A stretch of DNA of 64,000 nt, taken from Rhizobium sp. Leaf453. GTDB taxonomy: Bacteria; Pseudomonadota; Alphaproteobacteria; Rhizobiales; Rhizobiaceae. Positions 9,044-17,770 of this stretch are shown here, in pieces. Numbering within the stretch: the stretch's first letter is position 1; the number at the start of each line of letters is the position of its first letter. Location: positions 536,291 to 600,290 of the forward strand of contig NZ_LMRG01000023.1 in NCBI RefSeq assembly GCF_001425605.1, read 5' to 3'. The notes beneath the pieces are model-generated. The model saw nothing but the letters and a program-made list of their open reading frames with translations. It was not told where the DNA came from and did not search any database. Position numbers and translations under genes: made by a program.

Positions 9044-9652
9044 ATGACGATCATTCGCACGGTTGAGGAACTGAACGCACTCTATGGCGGCACCAGCGAG
9101 GCATCGGTGGTCAAGGTGACGACCCGGCTGACGCGGGAATATGCCGACATGATCGAGGCCTCACCCTTTGCGGCCCTGGCCACGGTCGGGCCGGAGGGGC
9201 TCGACTGTTCGCCGCGTGGCGATGATGCCTGCGTTGTCCGTATTGCCGATGACCGGACCGTGCTGATGCCTGACTGGCGCGGCAACAACCGGGTCGATTC
9301 GCTTGCCAACATCGTCCGTGACCCGCGCGTGGCGCTGATGTTCCTCGTTCCCGGTTCGACGACGACAATGCGGATCAATGGGACCGCCGTCGTCAGCGTT
9401 GATCCGAACCTGACTGCGTCTTTCACGGTCGATGGCAAGCATCCGCGCAGTGTCATCATCGTCACCATCGGCGAAGTCTATTTCCAGTGCGCCCGTGCAC
9501 TGATCCGCTCGCAGCTTTGGAACGCCGGGCGATTCGTCGATCCGCAAACCCTGCCGACACCCGGAACGTTGCTGAAAGCTGCGAAAGCGGATTTCGACCA
9601 GGAAACCTATGACCGGGAATGGCCGGAACGTGCCGCCAAGACGATGTGGTAG
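9044..9652 (+). CDS. Pyridoxamine 5'-phosphate oxidase-fold protein (MSMEG_1061-like)
   Basis: A 202-residue split-barrel flavin-binding protein. It shows the family order: IEASPFAALATVGPEGLDCSPRGD, then VLMPDWRGNNRVDSLANI, then RVALMFLVPG...TMRINGTA, and near the end VYFQCARALIRSQLW. These proteins bind FMN or F420-like cofactors and are mostly uncharacterised; they are not pdxH. The ATG at 9044 has GGAG 8 nt upstream and matches the family N-terminus; an ATG at 8999 with AGG upstream is an alternative. It follows the hydrolase on the same strand by about 75 nt, so co-transcription is possible. Confidence 0.86.
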   Translation: MTIIRTVEELNALYGGTSEASVVKVTTRLTREYADMIEASPFAALATVGPEGLDCSPRGDDACVVRIADDRTVLMPDWRGNNRVDSLANIVRDPRVALMFLVPGSTTTMRINGTAVVSVDPNLTASFTVDGKHPRSVIIVTIGEVYFQCARALIRSQLWNAGRFVDPQTLPTPGTLLKAAKADFDQETYDREWPERAAKTMW

Positions 9653-9767
9653 GCAGGCCCTGCCTGCCGAATAAAACCCTGCACCGAAACGTTTTTTCCA
9701 TCGGCGGATACGCTATGTATCACGTTTGGGGACGGGTCTGACTGTCCATGTTTCGAGGAGGGTGATC

Positions 9768-10157
9768 ATGAAATTCCGCAGTGTCTTGTTTCTCGCGGCG
9801 GTGACCGTGATCGGACTTTCGGCGGGTGCCGCGCGAGCCGACAGGCTGGTCGAAGAATACAACGCCTATATCGGCGAGGAAGACTTCTACAACTCCTATG
9901 GTGAGCGCCTGACGGCGCCCTGGCAGGTGATCCGCCAGGACCGGGCCAATTATCATCGCTACGGGATCTCCCAGCCCGGGGACGAGGGCGACAGCTTTTT
10001 CTCCTCGGCGAAGAATCGCGAGAAGGCCGAACGCATGATCCAGTACGGGACGATCGAACGCCAGGCGGCGCGTGACCTGGTGCGCGGCGGTGCGCTGATC
10101 AATGTCCAGATTTTTCGCGGCCCGGACGGCGACTATCTCAATGTCACGGTCGATTAG
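9768..10157 (+). CDS. Small predicted periplasmic protein, function unknown
   Basis: The 129-residue product has a clear Sec signal peptide (MKFRSVLFLAAVTVIGLSAG, with ARA before the cleavage site). The ATG at 9768 is supported by AGGAGG 8 nt upstream. The mature protein is rich in Tyr, Arg and acidic residues (EEYNAYIGEEDFYNSYGERL) and ends with a strand-rich DGDYLNVTVD. No catalytic motif is recognised. Its last 17 nt overlap the start of the M15 peptidase gene, which suggests the two secreted proteins are translated together and act in the same compartment. Confidence 0.72.
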   Translation: MKFRSVLFLAAVTVIGLSAGAARADRLVEEYNAYIGEEDFYNSYGERLTAPWQVIRQDRANYHRYGISQPGDEGDSFFSSAKNREKAERMIQYGTIERQAARDLVRGGALINVQIFRGPDGDYLNVTVD

Positions 10158-10944
10158 CCGGAAAGCGTTCGGCGGTATCGCGGTCGCACTATGGTTTTCG
10201 GTATCGCCGGCTGTCGCGACCGAACTCGATCTCGCCGCCAAGATCGACCTGCTGATTGCAGCCTATCCGGAGACACTTGCGGGCAGCGCGAATGGGGTGA
10301 TCCAATTCCGTGAGGGCGGATCATTGCCGATCGATGATGGCAAGGAGAAAGATCATTTCGCCAAGCTCGCCACCGGGGACATCGAGGACAGCCTGTCGCA
10401 AATCTATCCGGTCGGCGCGTGCGAGACCCGACCAGGGGTGAATGACGACCCCGGCCGCATTCGCAGCGACGCGTTGATGATGCGGCTTTATGGCGTCTCC
10501 GCAAAGGAGGTCGAGGCCTCGCTGGTATCTGTCGCGTGGTTCGGCCAGAGGTTCAGGGTGACGAAAAGGCAGGGTGCGGCTGCGGCGCTTGAGAAGGTAC
10601 GCGACGAACTCGTGGCGAGGCCGGCACTCAAGCGATACTTGTCTCCGTCGGCAGGCACGTTCAATTGGCGCAAGGTCGCCGGAGCATCGAATATGTCGGT
10701 TCACAGCTTCGGTGCGGCCATCGATATCAACACCAAATTTGCCGATTACTGGATCTGGTCGGGTGGCAAGCCGGGCAGGGTACCCAAATATAAAAATCAG
10801 TTTCCGATGGAGATCGTCACCGCATTCGAGCGGCACGGCTTCATCTGGGGCGGCCGGTGGTATCACTATGACACCATGCATTTCGAATACCGGCCTGAGC
10901 TTATCGCCATCGCAAAAGCGGCAGGCGTTTCCGCCTGCCGCTGA
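10141..10944 (+). CDS. M15-family metallopeptidase (D-Ala-D-Ala carboxypeptidase-like), secreted
   Basis: A 267-residue protein with an N-terminal signal sequence (about residues 1-27) and an M15 zinc peptidase domain at the C-terminus. Zinc ligands are visible as H188 and D195 in SVHSFGAAIDI and H247 in YDTMHFEYRPE; E249 precedes the FEYRPE arm. Family members cleave D-Ala-containing peptidoglycan peptides. The start at 10141 is chosen for its signal peptide; 10102 is also open. The last codons are encoded by one arm and loop of a perfect hairpin that appears to terminate the opposing gene. It lies next to a YkuD transpeptidase, giving a small wall-remodelling neighbourhood. Confidence 0.88.
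   Translation: MSRSISRKAFGGIAVALWFSVSPAVATELDLAAKIDLLIAAYPETLAGSANGVIQFREGGSLPIDDGKEKDHFAKLATGDIEDSLSQIYPVGACETRPGVNDDPGRIRSDALMMRLYGVSAKEVEASLVSVAWFGQRFRVTKRQGAAAALEKVRDELVARPALKRYLSPSAGTFNWRKVAGASNMSVHSFGAAIDINTKFADYWIWSGGKPGRVPKYKNQFPMEIVTAFERHGFIWGGRWYHYDTMHFEYRPELIAIAKAAGVSACR
10917..10942 (-). terminator. Terminator hairpin overlapping the 3' coding end of the M15 gene
   Basis: AGCGGCAGGCG and its exact complement flank a 4-nt TTTC loop, giving an 11-bp perfect stem. On the minus strand it is followed by TTTT and stands 24 nt past the L,D-transpeptidase stop, so it looks like that gene's terminator. The same bases encode the last eight residues of the M15 protein on the plus strand. 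Confidence 0.82.
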
Positions 10945-10965
10945 AGTCCTGCCGATCTGCCGCGT

Positions 10966-11595
10966 TCAGTCGCGGACGATGACCTTCGTGCCGATGGTGA
11001 CGGCGGCATAGAGATGCTCGACATCCTCGTTGGCCATGCGGATGCAGCCGGATGACATCGCCTTGCCGATCGAGGACGGCTGGTTGGTGCCGTGGATGCG
11101 GTAGATTGTCGATCCGAGATACATGGCGCGAGCGCCGAGCGGATTGTTGATGCCGCCCTTCATGGATACGGGCAGGAAATGGCCCTTCTTGGCTTCGCGG
11201 GCGCGCATCTGTGCCGGCGGGTTCCAGGTCGGCCATTCGGCCTTGCGGCTGACCGTGTTGCTGCCGGTCCAGATGAAGCCGGCGCGGCCGACGCTGACGC
11301 CGTACTGCATCGCGACACCGTTTCCGAGCACGTGGTAGAGGCGGCGGTCCGAATTGTCGACGATGATCGTGCCGGGCGCGACGTTTTCATTGAAGGCGAT
11401 CAACTGGCGCTGGATCGGCGACTTGTTGATGTTGTTCTTTGCCGTCTTGGCCTTGGCCGGCTGCGCCAGGGCTGCACCTGTATTGGCGGTGGCCGACTGC
11501 AGCGAGGCGACTTCGTAGGATCCGTCGGCATTGGCTGCCTGTGCGGCGGTCCCCATGATGGCGGTTGCGATCAGTGCTGCGAAAATGGTCTTCAT
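10966..11595 (-). CDS. L,D-transpeptidase (YkuD domain), short form
   Basis: A 209-residue secreted protein. The signal peptide is MKTIFAALIATAIMGTAAQA. A linker follows, then the YkuD domain from about residue 80 (GTIIVDNSDRRLYHV) to the catalytic HGTNQPSSIGKAMSSGCIRM, where Cys is the nucleophile. Members form 3-3 crosslinks in peptidoglycan or attach lipoproteins to it. The start at 11595 has GGGAG 9 nt upstream; the longer frame from 11718 runs through the GGDEF gene's terminator. It is a separate unit from the GGDEF gene and ends in the hairpin at 10917-10942. Confidence 0.92.
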   Translation of the reverse strand: MKTIFAALIATAIMGTAAQAANADGSYEVASLQSATANTGAALAQPAKAKTAKNNINKSPIQRQLIAFNENVAPGTIIVDNSDRRLYHVLGNGVAMQYGVSVGRAGFIWTGSNTVSRKAEWPTWNPPAQMRAREAKKGHFLPVSMKGGINNPLGARAMYLGSTIYRIHGTNQPSSIGKAMSSGCIRMANEDVEHLYAAVTIGTKVIVRD

Positions 11596-11721
11596 GGTCT
11601 TAATCTCCCGTTTTATCTGGGAGATTTTCCGGGTCATTCCGGTGCGCTCCCTTGTATGGAGCCTTTGTAGACAATCGGTTCGGGCGCGGCTGTTTCCTTT
11701 GGAACGGGGCAAAAACAAAAT

Positions 11722-11742
11722 GAGGCGCCCCGTGAGCGCCTC
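11722..11742 (-). terminator. Intrinsic terminator after the GGDEF gene
   Basis: GAGGCGC and GCGCCTC form a 7-bp perfect stem with a 7-nt loop. On the minus strand ATTTTGTTTTT follows. It stands 25 nt beyond the GGDEF protein stop. Confidence 0.85.
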
Positions 11743-11766
11743 GATTTACCCGGGATATCAGTCGGA

Positions 11767-12834
11767 TTATTTCCGGTAGATAAGCCAGTTCTTGCCGGTG
11801 TCCTTCTTCATGCCTTCTTCGAACAGGATGGTCCTGTTGCGGCCGGCATTCTTGGCGCAATAGAGCGCGACATCCGCCTTGTTGTAGAGATCGATGGGGT
11901 CGTCCGCCTGCGTGGCCTGGCAGACGCCGAAGGACAGGGTGATCGGGCCATAGTTGACGCCGGTCTTCGAATTCTTGAAGGGCGTCGTTGCCAGCGCGTT
12001 GCGGATACGCTCGGCCACCTGCATGCTTTCCTCGACACCGCTGTCACTGAGGATGACGGCAAATTCCTCGCCGCCGGTGCGGGCGACGAAGGCGTCGCGA
12101 CGCAGGTTCGCTCGAATGACAGTGCCCACGGTGGCAAGAATCTTGTCACCGACCGGGTGACCGTAGGTATCGTTGATCTTCTTGAAATGGTCGATGTCGG
12201 CGATCAGCAGGCCGGTGTAGCTGCGCAGCTGTTCCGAATTGTAGACAGCTGCCAGCTTCTCGTCGAAAGCCCGCCGGTTGGCGAGGCGGGTCAGGGAATC
12301 GGTGTTGGCGATCCGCTTGTACTCGTCGAGCTCCTGGCGAATGACCTCCATCTCGACGGATTTCTGCGAAACGTTTTCCGCCCGTTCCTTGCCCAGGTTC
12401 ATCGTGTCAGTGGTGGCCTCCGTCAGGATCCCCACCGCCTGGCGCAGGATTTCCGCACTGGAATGGCTTTTGCTGCTGATGTTCTGAAAGGTTTCGCCGA
12501 GAACGCGGTTGTAGTTTTCGAGCGCGAACTGTTCTTCCTTGAGCAGCGACAGCAGGCTGATAAGTTCGGTGGCGAGATGTGTGTGAACCCGGTCGACCCC
12601 GGCGGCATGATGGTGATGGGCGAAATAACGCTCTCCGATCAGGTCCAGTTCTTCCTGGGTCGCCCGGCTGCCGAGTGCAGCCAATTCCTTCGTCAGCTTC
12701 GGGTTGGAGCCGATATAGGCTTCGTAATAGAGCTCGTAATTGCGCGGGAGTGGTGAGATCCCCATGATCCGCATCGCATAGGTGACTTGTGCTGCGATGT
12801 CGGGAATCTGCGCCTTGTTCGAAGCCGCTTGCAT
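11767..12834 (-). CDS. Diguanylate cyclase (GGDEF domain)
   Basis: A 355-residue cytosolic protein. The N-terminal half (about 1-175) is helical, begins IPDIAAQVTYAMRIMGISPL, and carries an HHHH run at about 73-76. The GGDEF domain follows from NTDSLTRLANRRAFDE to the C-terminus. The active-site loop is GGEEF in RTGGEEFAV, so cyclase activity (2 GTP to c-di-GMP) is likely. The product-inhibition RxxD site is not intact: the residue aligned with its Asp is Ala (RRDAFVARTGGEEF). No EAL domain or membrane helix is seen. It is transcribed alone, with its own terminator. Confidence 0.92.
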   Translation of the reverse strand: MQAASNKAQIPDIAAQVTYAMRIMGISPLPRNYELYYEAYIGSNPKLTKELAALGSRATQEELDLIGERYFAHHHHAAGVDRVHTHLATELISLLSLLKEEQFALENYNRVLGETFQNISSKSHSSAEILRQAVGILTEATTDTMNLGKERAENVSQKSVEMEVIRQELDEYKRIANTDSLTRLANRRAFDEKLAAVYNSEQLRSYTGLLIADIDHFKKINDTYGHPVGDKILATVGTVIRANLRRDAFVARTGGEEFAVILSDSGVEESMQVAERIRNALATTPFKNSKTGVNYGPITLSFGVCQATQADDPIDLYNKADVALYCAKNAGRNRTILFEEGMKKDTGKNWLIYRK

Positions 12835-12965
12835 GGCAAGCTCCTGTTGCCTGGTTATATCCAGCCGCTAGTTCTAGGGGTAAATCATTTTGGAAGACTT
12901 AACGTTTGGCAAAATGGATCGATAAGATTCGATATATCCGTGAGTAACTGTCTCGAAAACGCAAT

Positions 12966-12989
12966 CGGGGCAGCGCTTCCGCTGCCCCG
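12966..12989 (-). terminator. Terminator hairpin after fumC
   Basis: CGGGGCAGCG and CGCTGCCCCG form a perfect 10-bp stem around a CTTC loop, 28 nt past the fumC stop. The downstream tract on the minus strand (ATTGCGTTTTC) is only moderately U-rich. Confidence 0.75.
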
Positions 12990-13017
12990 ACGTGTGTAAG
13001 CATCGTTCTGAACGATC

Positions 13018-14409
13018 TCAGGACGGGCTGATCATCGTTTCCGGGCGGACGAACTGGTCGAATTCCTCGTTCGTCAGGTAGCCGCCGCCGACAGCTTCCT
13101 CGCGCAGCGTCGTGCCGTTCCTGTGCGCGGTCTTGGCGATCTTGGCGCAGGCGTCGTAACCGAGCTTCGAGTTGAGCGCGGTGACCAGCATGAGCGAGTT
13201 TTCGACACCCTTGCGGATGTTGTCTTCGCGGGCCTCGATGCCGACGACGCAATTGTCGGTGAAGGAGACGGCTGCATCGCCGAGCAACTGCACCGATTGC
13301 AGGAAGTTGTAGGCCATCATCGGATTGTAGACGTTGAGTTCGAAATGGCCTTGGCTGCCGGCAAAGGTCAGGGCAGCGTGGTTGCCGAAGATGTGGGCGC
13401 AGACCTGGGTGAGGGCTTCCGACTGGGTCGGGTTGACCTTGCCCGGCATGATCGAGGAGCCGGGTTCGTTTTCCGGCAGCGACAGTTCACCGAGACCGGC
13501 GCGCGGGCCGGAGCCGAGAAAGCGGATATCGTTGGCGATCTTGAACAGCGCGGTTGCGGCTGCGTTGATCGCGCCATGCGAGAAGACCATCGAGTCGTGC
13601 GAAGCGAGCGCCTCGAACTTGTTCGGCGCTGTGACGAAGGGCAGGCCGGTGATCCGGGCGATCTCGTCCGCGACCTTTTCGGCAAAGCCGATGGGCGCGT
13701 TGAGGCCCGTTCCGACGGCCGTGCCGCCCTGGGCGAGCTTGGAAAGCGCCGGCAGCGTCAGTTCAATATTGGCGATTGCCGACCCGACCTGCGCGGCATA
13801 GCCGGAAAATTCCTGGCCGAGTGTCAGCGGCGTTGCGTCCTGCGTGTGCGTGCGGCCGATCTTGATGATGTGCGCGAAGGCCTGAACCTTGGCTTCGAGC
13901 GCTTGGTGCAGGTGTTTCAGCGCGGGCAGGAGGTGATGGATGATCTGCTCGACGCAGGCGATGTGCATGGCCGTCGGGTAGGTGTCGTTCGACGACTGGC
14001 TCATGTTGACGTGATCGTTCGGATGCACCGGCTTCTTCGAGCCCATCACGCCGCCAAGCATTTCGATCGCGCGGTTGGAGATCACTTCATTGGCATTCAT
14101 GTTCGACTGCGTGCCGGAACCGGTCTGCCAGACGACCAGCGGAAAGTGATCGTTGAGCTTGCCGTCGATGACTTCCTGGGCGGCGGCGATGATGGTGTCG
14201 CCGATTGCCGGGTCGAGGCGCTTCAGGTCCATGTTGGCGCGAGCGGCCGCCTGCTTGACGATGCCGAGTGCCCGCACGATGGCGAGCGGCTGCTTTTCCC
14301 AGCCGATCTTGAAGTTGCCCAGCGAGCGTTGCGCCTGTGCGCCCCAATAGCGGTCGCTCGCGACGTCGATCGGGCCGAATGTATCTGTTTCCGTGCGCGT
14401 GGATGTCAT
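13018..14409 (-). CDS. fumC: Class II fumarate hydratase
   Basis: A 463-residue TCA-cycle enzyme interconverting fumarate and malate without an Fe-S cluster. It carries the superfamily signature [11 protein letters not shown], the substrate-site segments [14 protein letters not shown] and [19 protein letters not shown], and [20 protein letters not shown]. Length is standard (about 460-465). The ATG at 14409 begins the family-like [16 protein letters not shown], whereas the longer frame to 14538 adds unrelated sequence; the SD (AGCAGG) is weak. It is monocistronic, bounded by a hairpin downstream and a long non-coding region upstream. Confidence 0.97.
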   Translation of the reverse strand: MTSTRTETDTFGPIDVASDRYWGAQAQRSLGNFKIGWEKQPLAIVRALGIVKQAAARANMDLKRLDPAIGDTIIAAAQEVIDGKLNDHFPLVVWQTGSGTQSNMNANEVISNRAIEMLGGVMGSKKPVHPNDHVNMSQSSNDTYPTAMHIACVEQIIHHLLPALKHLHQALEAKVQAFAHIIKIGRTHTQDATPLTLGQEFSGYAAQVGSAIANIELTLPALSKLAQGGTAVGTGLNAPIGFAEKVADEIARITGLPFVTAPNKFEALASHDSMVFSHGAINAAATALFKIANDIRFLGSGPRAGLGELSLPENEPGSSIMPGKVNPTQSEALTQVCAHIFGNHAALTFAGSQGHFELNVYNPMMAYNFLQSVQLLGDAAVSFTDNCVVGIEAREDNIRKGVENSLMLVTALNSKLGYDACAKIAKTAHRNGTTLREEAVGGGYLTNEEFDQFVRPETMISPS

Positions 14410-14940
14410 CGTGTTGCCTGCTTTCGTCATGCGGTGTCGAAACCGGAAGGTGAATAGGGCCGCTTCGGCGGTCCTGCTAAGCCTTGATGCCGTTCTCTCT
14501 GGCCCAGGTGCCGGGGGGTTGTAAAGGGGTTGAGCCACCTCGTTCCATGCTACAATCGTTTAAATGCCGGACGTCGTGTCCGCGTGTCCTTGCGGTCTAT
14601 TGACATGTTTCGAGCATGTGATCGTCATGCGCGCTTCTGTGCCTTTCGAGACACAATCGGCGGGATAGTTCTCTCTTGTTCCGGCGGCAAATCCATATGT
14701 TCGACTGATTTTTCCGGGCTTCGAAAAAAATCCGCAGGAAATTCAAATTTTTGCGGGTTCTGATGCGTCTCGTGTTTGCCTGGCTTCTCACGGATTTGTG
14801 ACGCCGTGAATGCGGGCTGAAGGGGCGGCGTTTGCTTTTCATTCACCATCCTTTCTTATAAGTACGAAAGCTCGGTGACATGAAGGACATCGGGCGCGAA
14901 CCGCGAATAGCGGCAATGCGATACAGGGACATAGACACCA
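14410..14940. other. Non-coding region between fumC and the large L,D-transpeptidase gene
   Basis: This 531-bp stretch separates two divergent genes. It has an AT-rich segment around 14700-14765. The short frames crossing it have no SD, no homology I recognise and poor codon use. It probably carries both promoters. No palindrome or hairpin stood out on reading, though a small RNA cannot be excluded. Confidence 0.5.
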
Positions 14941-16824
14941 ATGAAATTGATCAGAACTGCAGCGATCGTGAGCCTTTTGACCGGGTGCGCGTTCACGTCC
15001 TTTGGTGTTCAGCAGGCAGAGGCGCTGAACCTTCTCGATCTCTTTCGCAAGAAGAAGCCTGTTGCGGTGGAGGAATACCAGCCGCTGCCGGGCGTCGAAC
15101 AGGGGCAGCCTGCCCAGAAACAGCAGGTCGCCAAGCCGTTGCCGAAGGTGAAGTCTCCGCAATATTACACATACAAGGCTGAACCGATGCGCCGCATCGA
15201 GACAGCCAAGCTGGCTGATCCGGTTGTGACCGGTTCCGTGCAGCCTGTTGTTCTGCCGCCGACACAGGGCTCGTCGCTTGCCGATGCGCGCCAGTTCCTG
15301 CCGGAAGTCGCCGCCTACGCTCCCGGTGACGTCGCCAAGGCCGTCGAGACATTCTATGGCGAACACCAGGGATTCCTGTGGATCGACAATGCCGGCCCGA
15401 ATGCCGCTGCCAAGGCTGCGCTGTCTGTGCTTGGCCAAGCCGCAGACGTCGGCCTGGATTCGCTCGATTATGCCGTGACCTTGCCTTCGGAGGAATATGA
15501 CCGCAGCGATCTTCCGGCTCGTGAGAAGGCGCTGGTGGAGTTCGAAATCCGCCTGTCGGCCGCGACGCTGACCTATATCGCCGATACCGTTCGCGGGCGG
15601 ATCGATCCCAACAAGATCTCCGGCTACCATGATTTCAAGCGCAAGGACGTCAAGCTGACGGCGAAGCTCGAAAACATTGCCCGCAGCCGCGATGTTGCCG
15701 CCTACCTCAATTCGCAGACGCCCTCAGGCCCGCAGTTTGCCGCGCTGAAGCAGGAACTTCAGGCACTGGAGGCAACGACGGCGGACGCGCCGCGTATCGT
15801 CATTGCCCCGAACACGCTGTTAAAGCCGGGCGTCACCAATCCGGAACTGGCCAATGTCGTTGCGGCGATTCGCCAGAAGGGATCGGATGCGCTGAAGGTC
15901 GAGCATTCGCTGACGCTTTCGGCCTATCAGGGCACGCCGGAATACACGCCGGAACTCGTAGCGCTGGTCGAAGGATTCCAGAAGGAGCATGGCCTGAAGC
16001 CGGACGGTATTGTCGGCAAGGCGTCGATTCGTATCCTGACCGGCGGCGACAGCATGGCCGACAAAATCAATAAGGTGCGTGTCGCGATGGAGCAGGCGCG
16101 CTGGCTGCCGGTCGATCTCGGCAGCCGCTACGTCTTCATCAACCAGCCGGCCTATAAGGTCTATTACCACGATCAGGGCGCCGAGCAGTTCTCGATGCGT
16201 GTCGTTGTCGGTTCGAAGGCGCACCAGACGTTCTTCTTCGAGGATGAGATCCAGACCGTCGAGTTCAACCCCTATTGGGGCGTGCCGCAGTCGATCATCA
16301 TCAACGAGATGCTGCCGAAGCTTCGCAATGATCCCGGTTACCTCGATCGCCTCGGCTATCAGGTCGAGCTCGGCGGCAAGCCGGTATCGTCCTATGATGT
16401 CAACTGGCACGGATCGACGAAATCAGTCGCGGTCCGCCAGCCACCGAGCAGCGACAATGCGCTGGGCGAACTGAAGATCCTGTTCCCGAACGCGCATGCG
16501 ATCTATATGCATGATACGCCGTCGAAGAGCTTCTTCCAGAAGGATGTGCGTGCGCTCAGCCATGGTTGCGTCCGTCTTGCTGAACCGCGCAAGATGGCGG
16601 CGGCTGTGCTCGGAACGACGGTGGATGATGTCGCCAAGCAAATCGCCGACGGCCGCAACAAGGGTGTGTCCGTGCCGCACAAGATCCCGGTCTACGTCGC
16701 CTATTTCACCGCCTGGCCGAACAAGGACGGCGCGGTCGAATATTTCGACGACGTCTACGAGCGCGATATGTACATGAACCGCGCGATGGATGCGACGCGG
16801 GCTGCGCGGCGGGCTGAAGGCTGA
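14941..16824 (+). CDS. L,D-transpeptidase, YcbB-type multidomain form
   Basis: A 627-residue periplasmic enzyme. Residues 1-29 form a signal sequence; a Cys in LLTGCAF gives a lipobox-like look but is followed by more hydrophobic sequence. A helical scaffold domain (about 115-330) is followed by a peptidoglycan-binding motif (TPELVALVEGFQKEHGLKPD). The YkuD catalytic domain (about 390-560) ends in ALSHGCVRLAEP with the nucleophilic Cys. It forms 3-3 (mDAP-mDAP) crosslinks. The region IYMHDTPSKSFFQKD is the typical YcbB capping segment. It is a single-gene unit followed by a strong terminator. Confidence 0.93.
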   Translation: MKLIRTAAIVSLLTGCAFTSFGVQQAEALNLLDLFRKKKPVAVEEYQPLPGVEQGQPAQKQQVAKPLPKVKSPQYYTYKAEPMRRIETAKLADPVVTGSVQPVVLPPTQGSSLADARQFLPEVAAYAPGDVAKAVETFYGEHQGFLWIDNAGPNAAAKAALSVLGQAADVGLDSLDYAVTLPSEEYDRSDLPAREKALVEFEIRLSAATLTYIADTVRGRIDPNKISGYHDFKRKDVKLTAKLENIARSRDVAAYLNSQTPSGPQFAALKQELQALEATTADAPRIVIAPNTLLKPGVTNPELANVVAAIRQKGSDALKVEHSLTLSAYQGTPEYTPELVALVEGFQKEHGLKPDGIVGKASIRILTGGDSMADKINKVRVAMEQARWLPVDLGSRYVFINQPAYKVYYHDQGAEQFSMRVVVGSKAHQTFFFEDEIQTVEFNPYWGVPQSIIINEMLPKLRNDPGYLDRLGYQVELGGKPVSSYDVNWHGSTKSVAVRQPPSSDNALGELKILFPNAHAIYMHDTPSKSFFQKDVRALSHGCVRLAEPRKMAAAVLGTTVDDVAKQIADGRNKGVSVPHKIPVYVAYFTAWPNKDGAVEYFDDVYERDMYMNRAMDATRAARRAEG

Positions 16825-16850
16825 TAGCCGGAAATATCAACGATTTTGGA

Positions 16851-16874
16851 AAGGCGGCCTTGAGCCGCCTTTTT
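16851..16874 (+). terminator. Intrinsic terminator after the YcbB-type gene
   Basis: AAGGCGGC and GCCGCCTT form an 8-bp perfect stem with a CTTGA loop, followed by TTT. It is located 27 nt after the stop and directly abuts the gph stop on the opposite strand. Confidence 0.88.
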
Positions 16875-17551
16875 CATGTCCGGGCGAGGAGGCTTTCCAC
16901 CAGATCAGCCGTCAAGTCGTCAAAATGGTGCATCACGAGGTCCGGGCGCAGGCTCTCGACGGGAACGTCCGAATAGCCGAAGGGCACGGCGATCGAGCGA
17001 ACATCGGCATTTCTTGCGACCAGAATGTCATTGAGGCTGTCGCCGATCATCACGGACCTCCGCGGATCACCGCCGGCAAGGCGGATGGTGGACAGGAGAT
17101 GTTCCGCGTCCGGCTTGCGCACCACAAATGTATCGCCGCCGGTAATCGCGGCGAAGCGTGAGGTGAGATTCAGCCCGTCCAGCAGGCCCCGTGCGAGCAT
17201 TTCCAGCTTGTTGGTGCAGACGGCGAGTGCGTATCCGGCCGAGGCGAGGCGATCCATGGCGGCGATGACGCCGGGATAGGGGATGGATTCGCCCGGCATC
17301 GATCCGTGATAGAAATCCACGAACTCCTTCATCTGCCAGTCGAGATCGGCGGCGCTCAGCTCTTTGCCCCGCAGCGTGAACGTCCGCTCGATCATCGCCT
17401 TTGCACCATGCCCCACAAGATGCGTCAAGTCGTGATAGGTGACAGGGGCGAGGCCAGCCTGCACCACAGCGTGGTTAAGGCTTGCAACCAGATCGGGAGC
17501 GGTATCGACGAGGGTTCCGTCAAGATCAAAAACAACAAGGGGTGCGGACAA
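16874..17551 (-). CDS. gph: Phosphoglycolate phosphatase
   Basis: A 225-residue HAD-family hydrolase that dephosphorylates 2-phosphoglycolate. HAD motif I is VVFDLDGTLVD at the very N-terminus, motif II is the AVCTNK strand, and motif IV is MIGDSLNDILVARNA. The start is taken as TTG at 17551, because AGAGG lies 5 nt upstream and the family begins right before FDLDGT; the in-frame extension to 17608 has no support. It is divergent from rpiA, an arrangement that links two sugar-phosphate housekeeping genes. Confidence 0.92.
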   Translation of the reverse strand: MSAPLVVFDLDGTLVDTAPDLVASLNHAVVQAGLAPVTYHDLTHLVGHGAKAMIERTFTLRGKELSAADLDWQMKEFVDFYHGSMPGESIPYPGVIAAMDRLASAGYALAVCTNKLEMLARGLLDGLNLTSRFAAITGGDTFVVRKPDAEHLLSTIRLAGGDPRRSVMIGDSLNDILVARNADVRSIAVPFGYSDVPVESLRPDLVMHHFDDLTADLVESLLART

Positions 17552-17770
17552 GAAAACCTCTAAACGTTCTTTCAATATCAGTCGTCCGGGTAGGGGAAGC
17601 ACGGACAAAAAGCAATCGCGACTTTCTGCGATAGCGTGCGATCGTCATTTGCGTCTGGTGCGCTATTTGGGCTTTTGTTTGCCGTTGTGCCCGTGTAAAC
17701 GTCTCATCGGACTGAAGTCGGTGGCTTTTGCGGCCGGCATGGCGAGCACATTTTGGGGAGAGCGCGGCGC

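Noticed and set aside
13123-14457. A 444-codon open frame antisense to fumC
   Set aside because: fumC is unmistakable on the other strand; this frame has no family motif.
14530-14849. Short frames on both strands in the fumC-YcbB gap
   Set aside because: No SD, no hydrophobic or domain pattern, and AT-rich composition unlike neighbouring genes.
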